Shown one piece after another: positions 27,645-36,758 of a stretch of 53,941 bases of DNA. The stretch spans positions 1 through 53,941 of the forward strand of contig CAJFOC010000019.1 of NCBI GenBank assembly GCA_904395815.1. Reading direction: 5' to 3'. Made by a program: the position numbers and the translations under genes. This DNA is from an uncultured Holdemania sp. (GTDB lineage: Bacteria; Bacillota_I; Bacilli_A; Erysipelotrichales; Erysipelotrichaceae). How positions within the stretch are numbered: position 1 is the first letter of the stretch; each line of letters begins with the position of its first letter. The notes below the pieces were generated by a model that was not told the DNA's origin, made no database searches, and saw only the letters and a list, made by a program, of their open reading frames with translations.

Positions 27645-28598
27645 CTACCGTTTGCCGGCGTCGTAGATCTCTCCGGCCGCTTTCGGTCCTACCGATTTAC
27701 CGGCAAAAATAACCAGCGCAATGACCGTCAGCACATACGGAATGCAGCTGAAGAATTCAGACGGCATCAGGTTGAGAATCGGAATCATGCTGGCATACAC
27801 GCCGATTGTCTGGGAAAATCCAAAGAAGATACCGGCGCCCAGCACGCCCCATGGATTCCATTTTCCGAAAATCAGCGCGGCAATGGAAATGAAGCCGATG
27901 CCATGAATGGAGGAAGCGGTGTATTGCGTTCCCGAAGTCAGCACCAGGATCGCTCCTGCCAGCCCGGCAAACGCGCCGGAGACCAGCACGCCCGTATACC
28001 GCATCCGCATGACGCTGATTCCCATCGAAGCCGACGCCTGCGGATTCTCACCGCAAGAGCGCAGCCGCAGGCCAAACGGCGTTTTGAATACGACATACCA
28101 GGTCACCAACACCAGCACAAAGGCGATCAGCACCGAAGGATAAACGCCCTTGAACATTTCACCGACCACCGGAATATCCGCCAGCAATGGAATCTGCCGG
28201 ATTTTGGAAATTCCGCGGACAAAAGTCTGCGTCCGCTGCTGACCGAAGATGATCTGGCACAGATAAATTGTCAGACCGCCGGCCAGCAGATTCAGCGCCG
28301 TTCCGGCAATGGTCTGGTCAGCCCGGAAATTGATAGCCGAAACGCACAGCAGCAGACTGTAAATGCAGCCGGCAATCATGCCGACAACGATGGCAATCCA
28401 GGGCGCCCAGGCCCCCAGCGCGGTCGGCTCCAGCAGCACGCAGACCGTAGCCCCGGCAAAACCGCCGACCATCATCATGCCCTCCAGCGCGATGTTGACA
28501 ACGCCGCTGCGTTCTGAAAACAGGCCGCCCAGCGCACAGATGATGATCGGAGTCGCCACCATCAACGTACTGGGAATCATCTGGAAGATCATTTCCAT
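27645..28598 (-). CDS. nupQ: Nucleoside ABC transporter permease (NupQ type)
   Basis: Second membrane subunit of a BMP-family (basic membrane protein) nucleoside importer. 317 residues, about eight to ten hydrophobic helices; GLFSERSGVVNIALEGMMM at 25-43 and GFISIAALIFGKWNPWG are family signatures. Starts 2 bp after nupP. Substrate class (purine/pyrimidine nucleosides) is inferred from the YufNOPQ and PnrA relatives. Confidence 0.92.
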   Translation of the reverse strand: MEMIFQMIPSTLMVATPIIICALGGLFSERSGVVNIALEGMMMVGGFAGATVCVLLEPTALGAWAPWIAIVVGMIAGCIYSLLLCVSAINFRADQTIAGTALNLLAGGLTIYLCQIIFGQQRTQTFVRGISKIRQIPLLADIPVVGEMFKGVYPSVLIAFVLVLVTWYVVFKTPFGLRLRSCGENPQASASMGISVMRMRYTGVLVSGAFAGLAGAILVLTSGTQYTASSIHGIGFISIAALIFGKWNPWGVLGAGIFFGFSQTIGVYASMIPILNLMPSEFFSCIPYVLTVIALVIFAGKSVGPKAAGEIYDAGKR

Positions 28599-28600
28599 AA

Positions 28601-29701
28601 TCAGGCCCCTCCTTTCGGCGAACGGGTTTCGCCTTTTTTCATTTTCCCGCGAATCTTGGTCAGGTAGTACTGAATCGCAACCTGCAGCGCGACAAAGAAG
28701 ACGATGGAGCTGGAGATGATTTCTCCGATTTCCTTAGGAATGCCGCTGGCCTGAAGCAACGGCTGCGTTACTTCCAGAAGACCGAACAGCAATCCGGAAA
28801 GCAGAATGCCGATAGCGTTGCAGCCGCCCACCAGCGCGACGGAAATGCCGTCAAATCCATAGTTTTCCGCCGCCGTCATCACCCGGCCATAGCCGAAGGT
28901 TCCCTGCAGGATAATCGCGCCGGCCAGACCAGCCAGAAATCCGGAAATCATAATCGACAGAATGATGCTGCGATCAACCTTGATCCCGGCAAAGCGAGCT
29001 CCCTCCTTGTTGAATCCGGTGGCTCGCAAACTGTATCCGAAAGCCGTTTTCTCCAGAATGAACCAGTACAGAATCAGACACAGGATCACGACGATAAAGC
29101 CCCAGTGCAGACGGGAATTGTTGGTCAGCGATGCCAGAAAAGGACTGGCCAGCGACGCGTTCTGAGGAATGTTCACAGTTCTGACAACCGTGGATCCCGG
29201 CAGATTCCGCAAGAAATAATTCGCTCCGTACAGCGCCGTATAATTCAGCATGATTCCGGTGACGACCTCGGAGATATTGCACTTGGTCTTCAGAATACCC
29301 GGAATGAAAGCCCACAGGGCGCCAGCCAGTCCCCCGGCCAGAAGACAGACCACCGTTCCGATCACCGGCGGCATCGGTACAAGAATGGCCACGATACAGC
29401 TGGCCAGACTGCCCATGATGACCTGCCCTTCCGCACCGATGTTGAACATACCGGTACGATAGGCAAAGCCGATCGCCAGACCCGTCAGAATGATCGGCAT
29501 GCTGGAGACAAGAAATTCTCCCGGATAACGCAGATTCACTCCGGATCCGGCTTTGCCCAGATCGATGCCGGTAGCACCTTTGAGCAGGCCGGTAAACAGG
29601 GCTCCGACATCTTTCCCCGAAACCAGCAGAATGACCACGCCCAACAACAATCCCAGCGCAATGGCGATCAGAGGAATCAGAATTTTATCCTTTTTGTTCA
29701 T
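28601..29701 (-). CDS. nupP: Nucleoside ABC transporter permease (NupP type)
   Basis: 366-residue membrane subunit with N-terminal helix (9-30), a conserved TGLAIGFAYRTGMFNIGAEGQ block (the coupling region shared with ribose-type permeases) and VALVGGCNAIGILLSGLLFG. The C-terminus is a charged tail. Its ATG overlaps the ATPase stop by 4 bp. Confidence 0.92.
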   Translation of the reverse strand: MNKKDKILIPLIAIALGLLLGVVILLVSGKDVGALFTGLLKGATGIDLGKAGSGVNLRYPGEFLVSSMPIILTGLAIGFAYRTGMFNIGAEGQVIMGSLASCIVAILVPMPPVIGTVVCLLAGGLAGALWAFIPGILKTKCNISEVVTGIMLNYTALYGANYFLRNLPGSTVVRTVNIPQNASLASPFLASLTNNSRLHWGFIVVILCLILYWFILEKTAFGYSLRATGFNKEGARFAGIKVDRSIILSIMISGFLAGLAGAIILQGTFGYGRVMTAAENYGFDGISVALVGGCNAIGILLSGLLFGLLEVTQPLLQASGIPKEIGEIISSSIVFFVALQVAIQYYLTKIRGKMKKGETRSPKGGA

Positions 29702-31224
29702 GCGTGTCCCTCCCCTGCGGCGCCGGCCATCATCAGACCGAGCTCTTTTTCATTGGTTTTCTCCGCATCCACCACACCGGTAATGCGGCCGTTGTACATC
29801 ACGGCGATGCGATCGGAAAGGCTGAGAATCTCATCCAGCTCAAAAGACACCAGCAGAACGGCCTTCCCCTTGTTGCGTTCCTCGACAATTCGCGCATGAA
29901 TCGTTTCAATCGCGCCGACATCCAGTCCGCGGGTCGGCTGAACAACGATTAGACAATCCGGTGAACGATCGATCTCACGGGCGATGATCGCTTTCTGCTG
30001 ATTGCCGCCGGACATGCTGCGGGTAATGGTTTCCTTTCCCTGCCCGCTGCGGACGTCAAATTCATGGATCAGCCGGTCAGCATAATCGTTGATCTGACGA
30101 AAATCCAGGACGCCATGACGACAAAACGGAGCGGTGTCATACGCGTGAACGATAAAATTTTCCTTCAGCCGGAAATCCAGAATCAGACCATGCTTATGAC
30201 GATCTTCCGGCACATGCCCCAGCCCGGCGTCAAAACGATGCTTGATCGACGCCTGCGTGATCGGCTTGCCGTTGAGTCGGATCTCTCCGGACTTGCTGGG
30301 CATCAGTCCGGTGATCGCATAGACCAGTTCGGACTGCCCGTTGCCGTCAATGCCGGCAATCCCGAGAATTTCTCCCGCTCTGACCTGCAGACTGACATCC
30401 TGTACCGCCGGAATGCCGCGGACGTTGTTCACATGAAGATGCTCAACCTCCAATACGGCTCCTTTCGGCTGCTGTTTCGGCTTGTGGACGTTGAAATCAA
30501 CCTCGCGGCCCACCATCAGCTCCGCCATTTCCTTTTCCGAGGTCTCCGCAACGTTCACGGTCCGGATGCAGCGGCCCCGGCGCAGAATGGTGCATTCATC
30601 CGCCGCCGTCTTGATTTCCTTCAGCTTGTGCGTAATCAGCAGAATCGTCTTGCCTTCACTGGCCAGATGCTTCATGATCCGAATCAGTTCTTCGATTTCC
30701 TGGGGTGTCAGCACCGCTGTCGGTTCGTCAAAAATCAGAATATCGGCATTGCGGTACAGCATTTTCAGGATCTCCACCCGCTGCTGCATGCCGACGCTGA
30801 TGTCCTCAATTTTCGCATCCGGATCAACGTCCAGGCCATAGGCTTTGGACAGTTCACGGATCCGCTTTGCAGACGACTGCGTATCCACCGTCCCCAGAGG
30901 GCCTTTCGGTTCCCGGCCCAAAATGATGTTTTCGGTCACGGTAAAATTGGAAACCAGCTTGAAGTGCTGGTGAACCATGCCGATCCCCAGTTCGTTGGCT
31001 TTGTTCGGATCCGTAATTCTGACCGGACGGCCATTGATCCGAATCTCTCCGCTGGTCGGCTCATACAGTCCAAACAGAATCGACATCAGCGTCGATTTGC
31101 CGGCTCCGTTTTCCCCCAGCAGAGCGTGGATCGTTCCCTTTTTGACCCGCACGGTGACATCATCATTCGCCCGGATCCCAGGGAACTCTTTGGTAATGTT
31201 CAAAAGCTCAACTGCATATTCCAT
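29698..31224 (-). CDS. nupO: Nucleoside ABC transporter ATPase, duplicated domain
   Basis: Two fused ATPase domains as in the ribose/simple-sugar class. First: Walker A GENGAGKST, Walker B LIFDEPTAVL, with an atypical signature SVGMQQ. Second: degenerate Walker A (GIAGIDGNGQSE), but MSGGNQQK signature and QPTRGLD. 508 residues from 31224 (GGAGAG 9 bp upstream); a five-codon earlier ATG lies within that site. First gene of nupO-nupP-nupQ; the lipoprotein gene lies upstream behind its own terminator. Confidence 0.93.
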   Translation of the reverse strand: MEYAVELLNITKEFPGIRANDDVTVRVKKGTIHALLGENGAGKSTLMSILFGLYEPTSGEIRINGRPVRITDPNKANELGIGMVHQHFKLVSNFTVTENIILGREPKGPLGTVDTQSSAKRIRELSKAYGLDVDPDAKIEDISVGMQQRVEILKMLYRNADILIFDEPTAVLTPQEIEELIRIMKHLASEGKTILLITHKLKEIKTAADECTILRRGRCIRTVNVAETSEKEMAELMVGREVDFNVHKPKQQPKGAVLEVEHLHVNNVRGIPAVQDVSLQVRAGEILGIAGIDGNGQSELVYAITGLMPSKSGEIRLNGKPITQASIKHRFDAGLGHVPEDRHKHGLILDFRLKENFIVHAYDTAPFCRHGVLDFRQINDYADRLIHEFDVRSGQGKETITRSMSGGNQQKAIIAREIDRSPDCLIVVQPTRGLDVGAIETIHARIVEERNKGKAVLLVSFELDEILSLSDRIAVMYNGRITGVVDAEKTNEKELGLMMAGAAGEGHA

Positions 31225-31241
31225 AGCACCACTCTCCATTG

Positions 31242-31256
31242 ATGTTATTATAACAT
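31242..31256. promoter_or_regulatory. Perfect palindrome on the nupO -10, candidate operator
   Basis: ATGTTAT-T-ATAACAT, seven-base arms around a single base, encloses the extended -10 TGT-TATAAT (minus strand, 31247-31255) 20 bp before nupO. The -35 is poor. AT-rich palindromes overlapping a -10 are typical repressor sites; regulator unknown. Confidence 0.45.
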
Positions 31257-31341
31257 GATCCCTCTTTTGTTTTTGGTATGAAAATCGTTAAAACCCGCGA
31301 TGAATCACAGCTTTTTCTCTGTGTGAACGACATCCCCTTAC

Positions 31342-31378
31342 AGAAAAGCTCCTCCTGTTTTTTCAGCAGAGGAGCTTT
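31342..31378 (-). terminator. Intrinsic terminator after bmpA
   Basis: Minus strand AAAGCTCCTC and GAGGAGCTTT enclose a loop that can add CTG/CAG; followed by TTTTCTG. It sits between the lipoprotein and the rest of the transporter. Confidence 0.8.
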
Positions 31379-31398
31379 GTGTATCCTTCCGTAACCGG

Positions 31399-32463
31399 TT
31401 AGTTTGTCGATCCGTTAGCGATGGTCGGTTCCGCCGAAACCACGATTTCACCCGACTTGATTCTCGCTTCGTACTCCTGAATGACCGCGATCTGATCATC
31501 CGTCAGGTTCCGTCCCGGAGTCAGTTCTGCGCCAACGCCGTCATCTTCCAGCGTGAAGGTCACTTCGCCGCCTTCAAAGGTTCCGTTGAGCACCGATTCG
31601 GCCGTCATGTAGGAAGCCTGATCGACACGCTTGATCATCGAGGTCAGGATGACCGATTGGCCGTTGTCCATCATACCGTCTTCATACTGATCCTTATCGA
31701 CGCCGATCGCCCAGACTTCGCCGCCGCGTTCCTTGGCTTCCTTGATCACGCCGTTGCCCGCTGCGCCGGCTGCCTGATAAATCACCGTCGCGCCGGCGTT
31801 GTACTGCTTCACCGCCAGGCTCTGACCGATCGAATCATCAGAGAAGCTTGCCACATAGTCAACATAAATGGTAATGTCCGGATTGACTGCCAGAACACCC
31901 TGTTCGAAACCTGCCTGGAACGCACCGATCAGCGGTCCTTCCATACCGCCGATAAAGCCGACGGTGTTGCTGCCGTTTTCCGTAGCGACCAGACCCGCGG
32001 CAACACCGACCAGGAAGGAACCCTGTTCCGCCGCAAACGTCGCGCTGACAACGTTCGGATTATCCGCCACTTCGTCGATAAACAGGAAGTTGCGATCCGG
32101 ATAGTTGCCGGATACCGTCGTAATGGCTTCAGCAAACAGATAGCCCGTCGCAATGATCAGATCATAGCCCTCATCGGCAAAGGTGCTCAGATTCGGGATG
32201 TAATCGGCGTCCGAGCTGGACTGCAGGTACTGAATGCAGTCAGGGGAGAGATTGTTGTCCTCGGCAAAGCGGGTCACGCCTTCCCAGGAAGACTGATTAA
32301 AGGACTTGTCGTCCACTCCGCCGGTATCGGTAACCAGGCCGATCCGGACAGCGCAGGTGGAGTCTGTAGAATCTGTCGGTGTTGGCTCCGTACTGGAAGA
32401 ACAGCCTGTCAGCAGACCGGCAGCCATCGTCAGAGCCAAAGCAGACTTCAGCAATTTTTTCAT
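31399..32463 (-). CDS. nupN: BMP-family nucleoside-binding lipoprotein
   Basis: Substrate-binding lipoprotein of the importer (PnrA/BmpA family). Signal peptide 1-20 and lipobox LLTGC with lipidated C21, then a Ser/Thr/Pro linker. Family motifs VTDTGGVDDKSFNQSSWEG, IATGYLFAEA and GFIGGMEGPLIGAFQAGFEQG. 354 residues. Expressed from its own promoter and terminated before nupO, so it can be made in excess of the membrane subunits. Confidence 0.94.
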   Translation of the reverse strand: MKKLLKSALALTMAAGLLTGCSSSTEPTPTDSTDSTCAVRIGLVTDTGGVDDKSFNQSSWEGVTRFAEDNNLSPDCIQYLQSSSDADYIPNLSTFADEGYDLIIATGYLFAEAITTVSGNYPDRNFLFIDEVADNPNVVSATFAAEQGSFLVGVAAGLVATENGSNTVGFIGGMEGPLIGAFQAGFEQGVLAVNPDITIYVDYVASFSDDSIGQSLAVKQYNAGATVIYQAAGAAGNGVIKEAKERGGEVWAIGVDKDQYEDGMMDNGQSVILTSMIKRVDQASYMTAESVLNGTFEGGEVTFTLEDDGVGAELTPGRNLTDDQIAVIQEYEARIKSGEIVVSAEPTIANGSTN

Positions 32464-32496
32464 TTTTCTTTCCCTCCATTGCTAAGCGCAAGCTTT

Positions 32497-32527
32497 GCTT
32501 ACATGTACAGTTTAACAGGATGTAAGC
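32497..32527. promoter_or_regulatory. 8-bp inverted repeat centred on the bmpA -10
   Basis: GCTTACAT (32497-32504) and ATGTAAGC (32520-32527) are perfect inverted arms separated by 15 bp; their midpoint (32512) falls within the -10 (32509-32514). Candidate repressor operator, or a stem at the 5' end of the mRNA. Confidence 0.45.
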
Positions 32528-32538
32528 CCTTTCGTCAA
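32509..32538 (-). promoter_or_regulatory. Promoter for bmpA (nupN)
   Basis: Minus strand TTGACG (32533-32538), 18 bp, TAAACT (32509-32514) with extended TGT. Confidence 0.6.
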
Positions 32539-32544
32539 CACGAA

Positions 32545-32574
32545 TTGTTCACGGGAAATTCAACATTTGTTCAC
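32545..32574. repeat. GTGAACAA direct repeats upstream of bmpA promoter
   Basis: TTGTTCAC (plus strand) at 32545-32552 and 32567-32574, exactly 22 bp apart (about two helical turns), just upstream of the -35. Fits an activator or a second regulator site; function unknown. Confidence 0.4.
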
Positions 32575-32580
32575 AAACCG

Positions 32581-32615
32581 AAAAAAAAGCAGTTCGGTCT
32601 GTTGCCCAACTGCTT
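32581..32615 (-). terminator. Intrinsic terminator after ftsK
   Basis: Minus strand AAGCAGTT and AACTGCTT stem, 13-nt loop, followed by TTTTTT. Confidence 0.85.
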
Positions 32616-32628
32616 CGGATCTTTTCGT

Positions 32629-34905
32629 TTACTGCGGCTCTTCTTCCGATTCCGTTTTTTTGATGTAGACATCCCGCGGCTTGGAGCCCTGTACCGGACC
32701 GATGATGCCGCGTTCCTCCAGCACATCGATCAGTCGCGCCGCCCGGTTATAGCCAATGCCGAAACGCCGCTGCAGCAGCGAGGTGGAAGCTTTCTGCGTA
32801 TCAATCACGTACGCTTTGACTTCCTCATACAGAGGATCATCCTCGGCTCCCAATACCGCTGTGTTTTCGTTGCCATCCACCCCTTCCAGGCGGATGAAGG
32901 CGTCTTCGTAGCGAGGCTTCTGCTGTGCGGATACAAAATCGGTAATCCGCCGCACTTCCTCATCCGTAACATAGACTCCCTGCAGCCGGATCGGCGACGG
33001 TTCGCCGATAGGAAAATACAGCATGTCCCCATTGCCCAGCAACCGTTCCGCGCCGACATGATCCAGAATCGTCCGGGAATCAATGCCGCTGGAAACGGAA
33101 AAGGCAATGCGGCTTGGAATGTTGGCTTTGATAATGCCAGTAATGACATCGGTGGACGGCCGCTGCGTCGCAACGATCAGATGAATACCGGCCGCCCGGG
33201 CCAGCTGGGTGATGCGCTGAATGCTCATCTCCACCTCTTTGCCCGCCACCGCCATCAGATCGGCCAGCTCATCGATAATAACGACCACATAGGGCATTGG
33301 CGACAGCTTTTCCTGCGGGGAAGAAGCCAGTTTCTCGTTGTATCCGGCGATGTTGCGGACGCCGGTTTTGGCAAACACCTCATACCGGCTTTCCATCATC
33401 ATGACGATGACTTTCAATGCCCGGGCCGCTTCTGCGCCATCCGAAATCACCGGACCGATCAGATGCGGAATCTGACGGTACGGGGTAAATTCAACCTTTT
33501 TCGGGTCAATCAGAAGCAGCTTGACTTCTTCCGGCGTCGTGCGCATCAGCAGCGAAGTAATGATCGTGTTCATGCAGACCGATTTGCCGCTGCCGGTCGC
33601 TCCTGCAATCAGCAGATGCGGCATTTTGTCCAGCTGACAGAACACACCCTTGCCCATCAGATCCTTGCCCAGCGCCAGCAGCAGCTTCCGGTTCTTTTTC
33701 TCGGCAGGAATCTGGCTCATCAGCTCAAGCATCCGCACTGGCGTCGTTTCCACATTGGGAATTTCAATACCGACGGCGTTGCGGCCGGGAATCGGCGCCT
33801 CGATGCGGATATCCCGGGCTGCCAGTTCCATCTTCAGATTGTCGGAAATGGCGTTGATGCGCGATACCTTGACGTTGGAATCCGGTCGGATCTCAAACTT
33901 GGTCACCGCCGGACCGATATGCGTTGCGACCAGCTGTGCCTTGATTCCGAAATTGCCCAGCACCTCAATCAGCTTGCGGCCCTTGATGGATGCCGCATTC
34001 TGATTCATCGCCGAACCGGAGCGTGACGGAATATCATCCAGCAAGGCATTGGAAGGCAGCGTATAGCCCTGAGCCGGATCCGCTTTTTTCGCGGTTTGTT
34101 CACTCTGCGGCTGCAACACCGCCGCTGCCGCCGGTTTTTCCGGTTGCGGCTTTGCCGGTTTGGATTGCGGTGTTTCCTGCTCGTCCGGCGTCAGAAACAG
34201 CGAACGGCGGGCGCGGGGATGATCGTCCAGTTCCACAGTGCCGATGTATTTTCGTACCGGCTCCTCCTCTTGCGGCATCTCCGGCTGCGGCGCCGGCTTT
34301 TTTTCCTTGCGCGGCCGGGCCGCCGGACGGCTCTGCCGGAAAACGGTTTTCAGTTTCTCCCATGCCGAACGGTATACTTCGACTCTGATCATCAGCAAAG
34401 CCGCCAGCACAAACAACGCAAAGATGACGATCACCGTCCCGGTCCGGTCAAACAGAAGCGAACAGATCGAATAGAGTACCGCTCCGAATACCCCGCCCTG
34501 CGCGACAGTAGTGGAGGGAGAAGAAAAATGTTCGGCGGTATGCGACAGATATTCGCTCAGCACGCTGAATCCGCTCAGCGTCGGATCCTGCGGAATGGCA
34601 GACCACAATAGCAGTCCGATGAACACCGCTGCTGCGGCAATCAGCGTCTTAACGGAGAAAGCGGGAAACTTGCGTCCAAAAAGAACAGCCAGTCCCCCGA
34701 TCAGTAATAATCCGTAAACTACTCCGTAATACGTTCCGAACAGATATCTGACCGTCATGGTCAGAAATTCGCCGACAATGCCCAGCTGCAGCGCGGCGAT
34801 CAGCGTGACCGTGATGACGGCCAGCGCCACGACATAGCGCAGAATTTCACTGTCCAGCGCATTCTTGGACGATGAAGACTTTTTCCTCGATTTGGTTTTG
34901 GCCAC
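32629..34905 (-). CDS. ftsK: DNA translocase FtsK/SpoIIIE
   Basis: Septal DNA pump. Four N-terminal membrane helices (within residues 20-175), a Pro/Glu/Lys-rich linker (190-290), the motor with Walker A GATGSGKS (435-442) and Walker B VVVIIDELADL, and a C-terminal gamma winged helix (SLLQRRFGIGYNRAARLIDVLEER is the core) that reads polar KOPS-like sequences. 758 residues, close to B. subtilis SpoIIIE. It starts 13 bp after the RNase J gene, as spoIIIE does near ymfA in B. subtilis. Confidence 0.95.
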   Translation of the reverse strand: MAKTKSRKKSSSSKNALDSEILRYVVALAVITVTLIAALQLGIVGEFLTMTVRYLFGTYYGVVYGLLLIGGLAVLFGRKFPAFSVKTLIAAAAVFIGLLLWSAIPQDPTLSGFSVLSEYLSHTAEHFSSPSTTVAQGGVFGAVLYSICSLLFDRTGTVIVIFALFVLAALLMIRVEVYRSAWEKLKTVFRQSRPAARPRKEKKPAPQPEMPQEEEPVRKYIGTVELDDHPRARRSLFLTPDEQETPQSKPAKPQPEKPAAAAVLQPQSEQTAKKADPAQGYTLPSNALLDDIPSRSGSAMNQNAASIKGRKLIEVLGNFGIKAQLVATHIGPAVTKFEIRPDSNVKVSRINAISDNLKMELAARDIRIEAPIPGRNAVGIEIPNVETTPVRMLELMSQIPAEKKNRKLLLALGKDLMGKGVFCQLDKMPHLLIAGATGSGKSVCMNTIITSLLMRTTPEEVKLLLIDPKKVEFTPYRQIPHLIGPVISDGAEAARALKVIVMMMESRYEVFAKTGVRNIAGYNEKLASSPQEKLSPMPYVVVIIDELADLMAVAGKEVEMSIQRITQLARAAGIHLIVATQRPSTDVITGIIKANIPSRIAFSVSSGIDSRTILDHVGAERLLGNGDMLYFPIGEPSPIRLQGVYVTDEEVRRITDFVSAQQKPRYEDAFIRLEGVDGNENTAVLGAEDDPLYEEVKAYVIDTQKASTSLLQRRFGIGYNRAARLIDVLEERGIIGPVQGSKPRDVYIKKTESEEEPQ

Positions 34906-34918
34906 CCATCATCAGCTC

Positions 34919-36586
34919 CTATTCCGTGACGTTGATTTCAACGATCGCCGGCAGAATCATCGGCCGCTTGCCGGTTTCCTTCAGCACGTATTTGACAATC
35001 CGTTCCTTGGCTTCCATCCGGGCAGACGCGTTTTCATAACGTTTCTCACGCACCGCTTCTTCAATCGTCCGCTCCATGATGCTGCCGATTTCCTTGACGA
35101 TGTGATCCGCGTCTTTCAGATAGATCACACCCCGGCTCTGCACATCCGGACCGCCGATCACTTCCTTGGTCCGGTGATTGACGACGATGCCGATGATGAT
35201 CGCCCCGTCGGTGGACAGAATCTCACGATCACGCAGCACCATGCCGCTGACATCCAGATTTTCATTGCCGTCAATCATGACGTCTTCCAGCGTCAGCTGA
35301 TCGGCGGTGGACTTCAGCACGCCATCTTCAAACTTGGCGATCTGGCCATTGTCCAGCACCAGAATTTTATCCGCATGGAATCCCATGTTCAGCGCGATAT
35401 TGGCATTGGAAACCAGCTGACGGTATTCTCCCTTGATCGGCATGTAGTAACGCGGCTTGAACAGATACAGCATCAGCTTGAGATCTTCGCGCGAAGCATG
35501 CATGGAATACACCTTGCGTCTGTCCAGCGTCCGAACCCGGACTCCTTCCTTGTACAGTTCGTTTTCCATGTTGGTCGCTTCCAGTTCCGTTCCCGGAACA
35601 ATCGGCGAAGCGATGATAACAGTATCCTCCTCCGCCAGTTTCAGCAGGCTGTCTTCTCCCAGCGCCACTTTGTGCATCCGTTTGAATACCTGATCGCCGG
35701 ATCCGGAAACGATGATCACGACTTCTTTCAGATCGTTATGAAATTTGTTCTTGGCAATTTCCAGGCCGACCGGCATCCGGTAATAGCCCATCTTCTCCAC
35801 TGCCTTCAGCATCGCCCGCAGTTCGTCATCATAAAAGACCACCTTGCGGTTGTATTTGTTGGCCAGCTCAATAATTTCGATAATCCGGTACAGATTCTGA
35901 TGATACGTCGTAATCAGAATTCTGCCCGGCGCCGTTTCAAACGTCGGCTCCACAATTTCCGTAATGCGGTGATGCGGCGCGGAATGCCCCTCCCGGTCCG
36001 CGCCGACCGATTCGGTCAGCAACGCCAGCACGCCGCGCTTGCCGATTTCCGCCAGCGCCGTGATGCTGCAGGAAAAGGCTTCGTTGCTGATATCGTAATC
36101 CACGATAAACTCGCTGGTATAGACTACCGCTCCCTGCGGCGTATCAATCGCAAACCCGCAGCCATCGGCAATGGACTGCGTCATTCCGAAAGTCCGGATC
36201 GTCGTTTTGCCCAGCTTGAAGGAACCGTTCCGCTTGATCCGGTGAACCCGGACATCGCGCACCCCTTCTTTTTTCAGCATTTCCTCGATCAAAAGCGCGG
36301 TCAGCGGCGTCGCGTAGACCGGCGCCTTGATGTGTTTCAGCAGATTCGGCAGCGCCGCCATGACGTCGTCATGCGCATGTGAAATAAAAATTCCCTGAAT
36401 CCGCTTCTGGTTTTCAATTAAATATTGGAAGTCCGGAATGATCATCTCAATACCGAGCTGATCTGACGATTCCGGATATTTCAGTCCCGCTTCGATGACA
36501 AAAATGGATTCTCCGACCTCGACCACATACATGTTCTTGCCGTCTTCATCCAGTCCGCCCAAAGCAAACAGACGTACCTGATCCAT
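34919..36586 (-). CDS. rnjB: RNase J2-like protein with degenerate active site
   Basis: Metallo-beta-lactamase/beta-CASP ribonuclease family, 555 residues (same as B. subtilis RNase J2). The HxHxDH metal motif reads H70-A-H72-D-D74-V75, so the last His is Val; THS of the next motif is TQS, TGDF is TSEF, and the C-terminal PxHGEYR is PIKGEYRQL. Catalytic ligands are thus missing at several sites, as in RNase J2, a structural partner of RNase J1. Position beside ftsK also matches rnjB. A competent RNase J1 should be elsewhere in the genome (inference). Confidence 0.88.
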   Translation of the reverse strand: MDQVRLFALGGLDEDGKNMYVVEVGESIFVIEAGLKYPESSDQLGIEMIIPDFQYLIENQKRIQGIFISHAHDDVMAALPNLLKHIKAPVYATPLTALLIEEMLKKEGVRDVRVHRIKRNGSFKLGKTTIRTFGMTQSIADGCGFAIDTPQGAVVYTSEFIVDYDISNEAFSCSITALAEIGKRGVLALLTESVGADREGHSAPHHRITEIVEPTFETAPGRILITTYHQNLYRIIEIIELANKYNRKVVFYDDELRAMLKAVEKMGYYRMPVGLEIAKNKFHNDLKEVVIIVSGSGDQVFKRMHKVALGEDSLLKLAEEDTVIIASPIVPGTELEATNMENELYKEGVRVRTLDRRKVYSMHASREDLKLMLYLFKPRYYMPIKGEYRQLVSNANIALNMGFHADKILVLDNGQIAKFEDGVLKSTADQLTLEDVMIDGNENLDVSGMVLRDREILSTDGAIIIGIVVNHRTKEVIGGPDVQSRGVIYLKDADHIVKEIGSIMERTIEEAVREKRYENASARMEAKERIVKYVLKETGKRPMILPAIVEINVTE

Positions 36587-36695
36587 GATTTATCCTCCTG
36601 TCCGTTTTTATTGATGATGCTCTGTCTTTCAGCGCCGACGCATGTTCTTCCTGTTCCGCCGAAAAGCGCTTGAACAAGCGCTCGGAAAAACTCAT
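36546..36695 (-). CDS. Possible 49-residue leader ORF before rnjB
   Basis: Between the rnjB promoter and rnjB lies an ATG frame starting MSFSERLFKRFSAEQEEHA, Lys/Arg/Glu-rich, which runs across the rnjB start codon in another frame and stops 38 bp inside it. No good ribosome-binding site. Could be a small protein, a leader peptide or chance. rnjA in Bacillus follows a small gene (rpoY), but this does not resemble it. Confidence 0.22.
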   Translation of the reverse strand: MSFSERLFKRFSAEQEEHASALKDRASSIKTDRRINHGSGTSVCFGRTG

Positions 36696-36729
36696 GATCA
36701 TTTCATCGGCAGACAATCTTCGTGGCTCA

Positions 36730-36758
36730 ACTATATCACATCAGACCGGTAAATTCAA
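36730..36758 (-). promoter_or_regulatory. Promoter for rnjB-ftsK
   Basis: Minus strand TTGAAT (36753-36758), 17 bp, TATAGT (36730-36735) with extended TGA; the -35 covers the miaB stop. The leader would be about 135 nt. Confidence 0.65.

Noticed and set aside
31657-34026. 789-codon plus-strand frame opposite bmpA and ftsK
   Set aside because: Shadow of two clear minus-strand genes; runs through the bmpA promoter and the ftsK terminator with Arg/Gln/His-rich composition.
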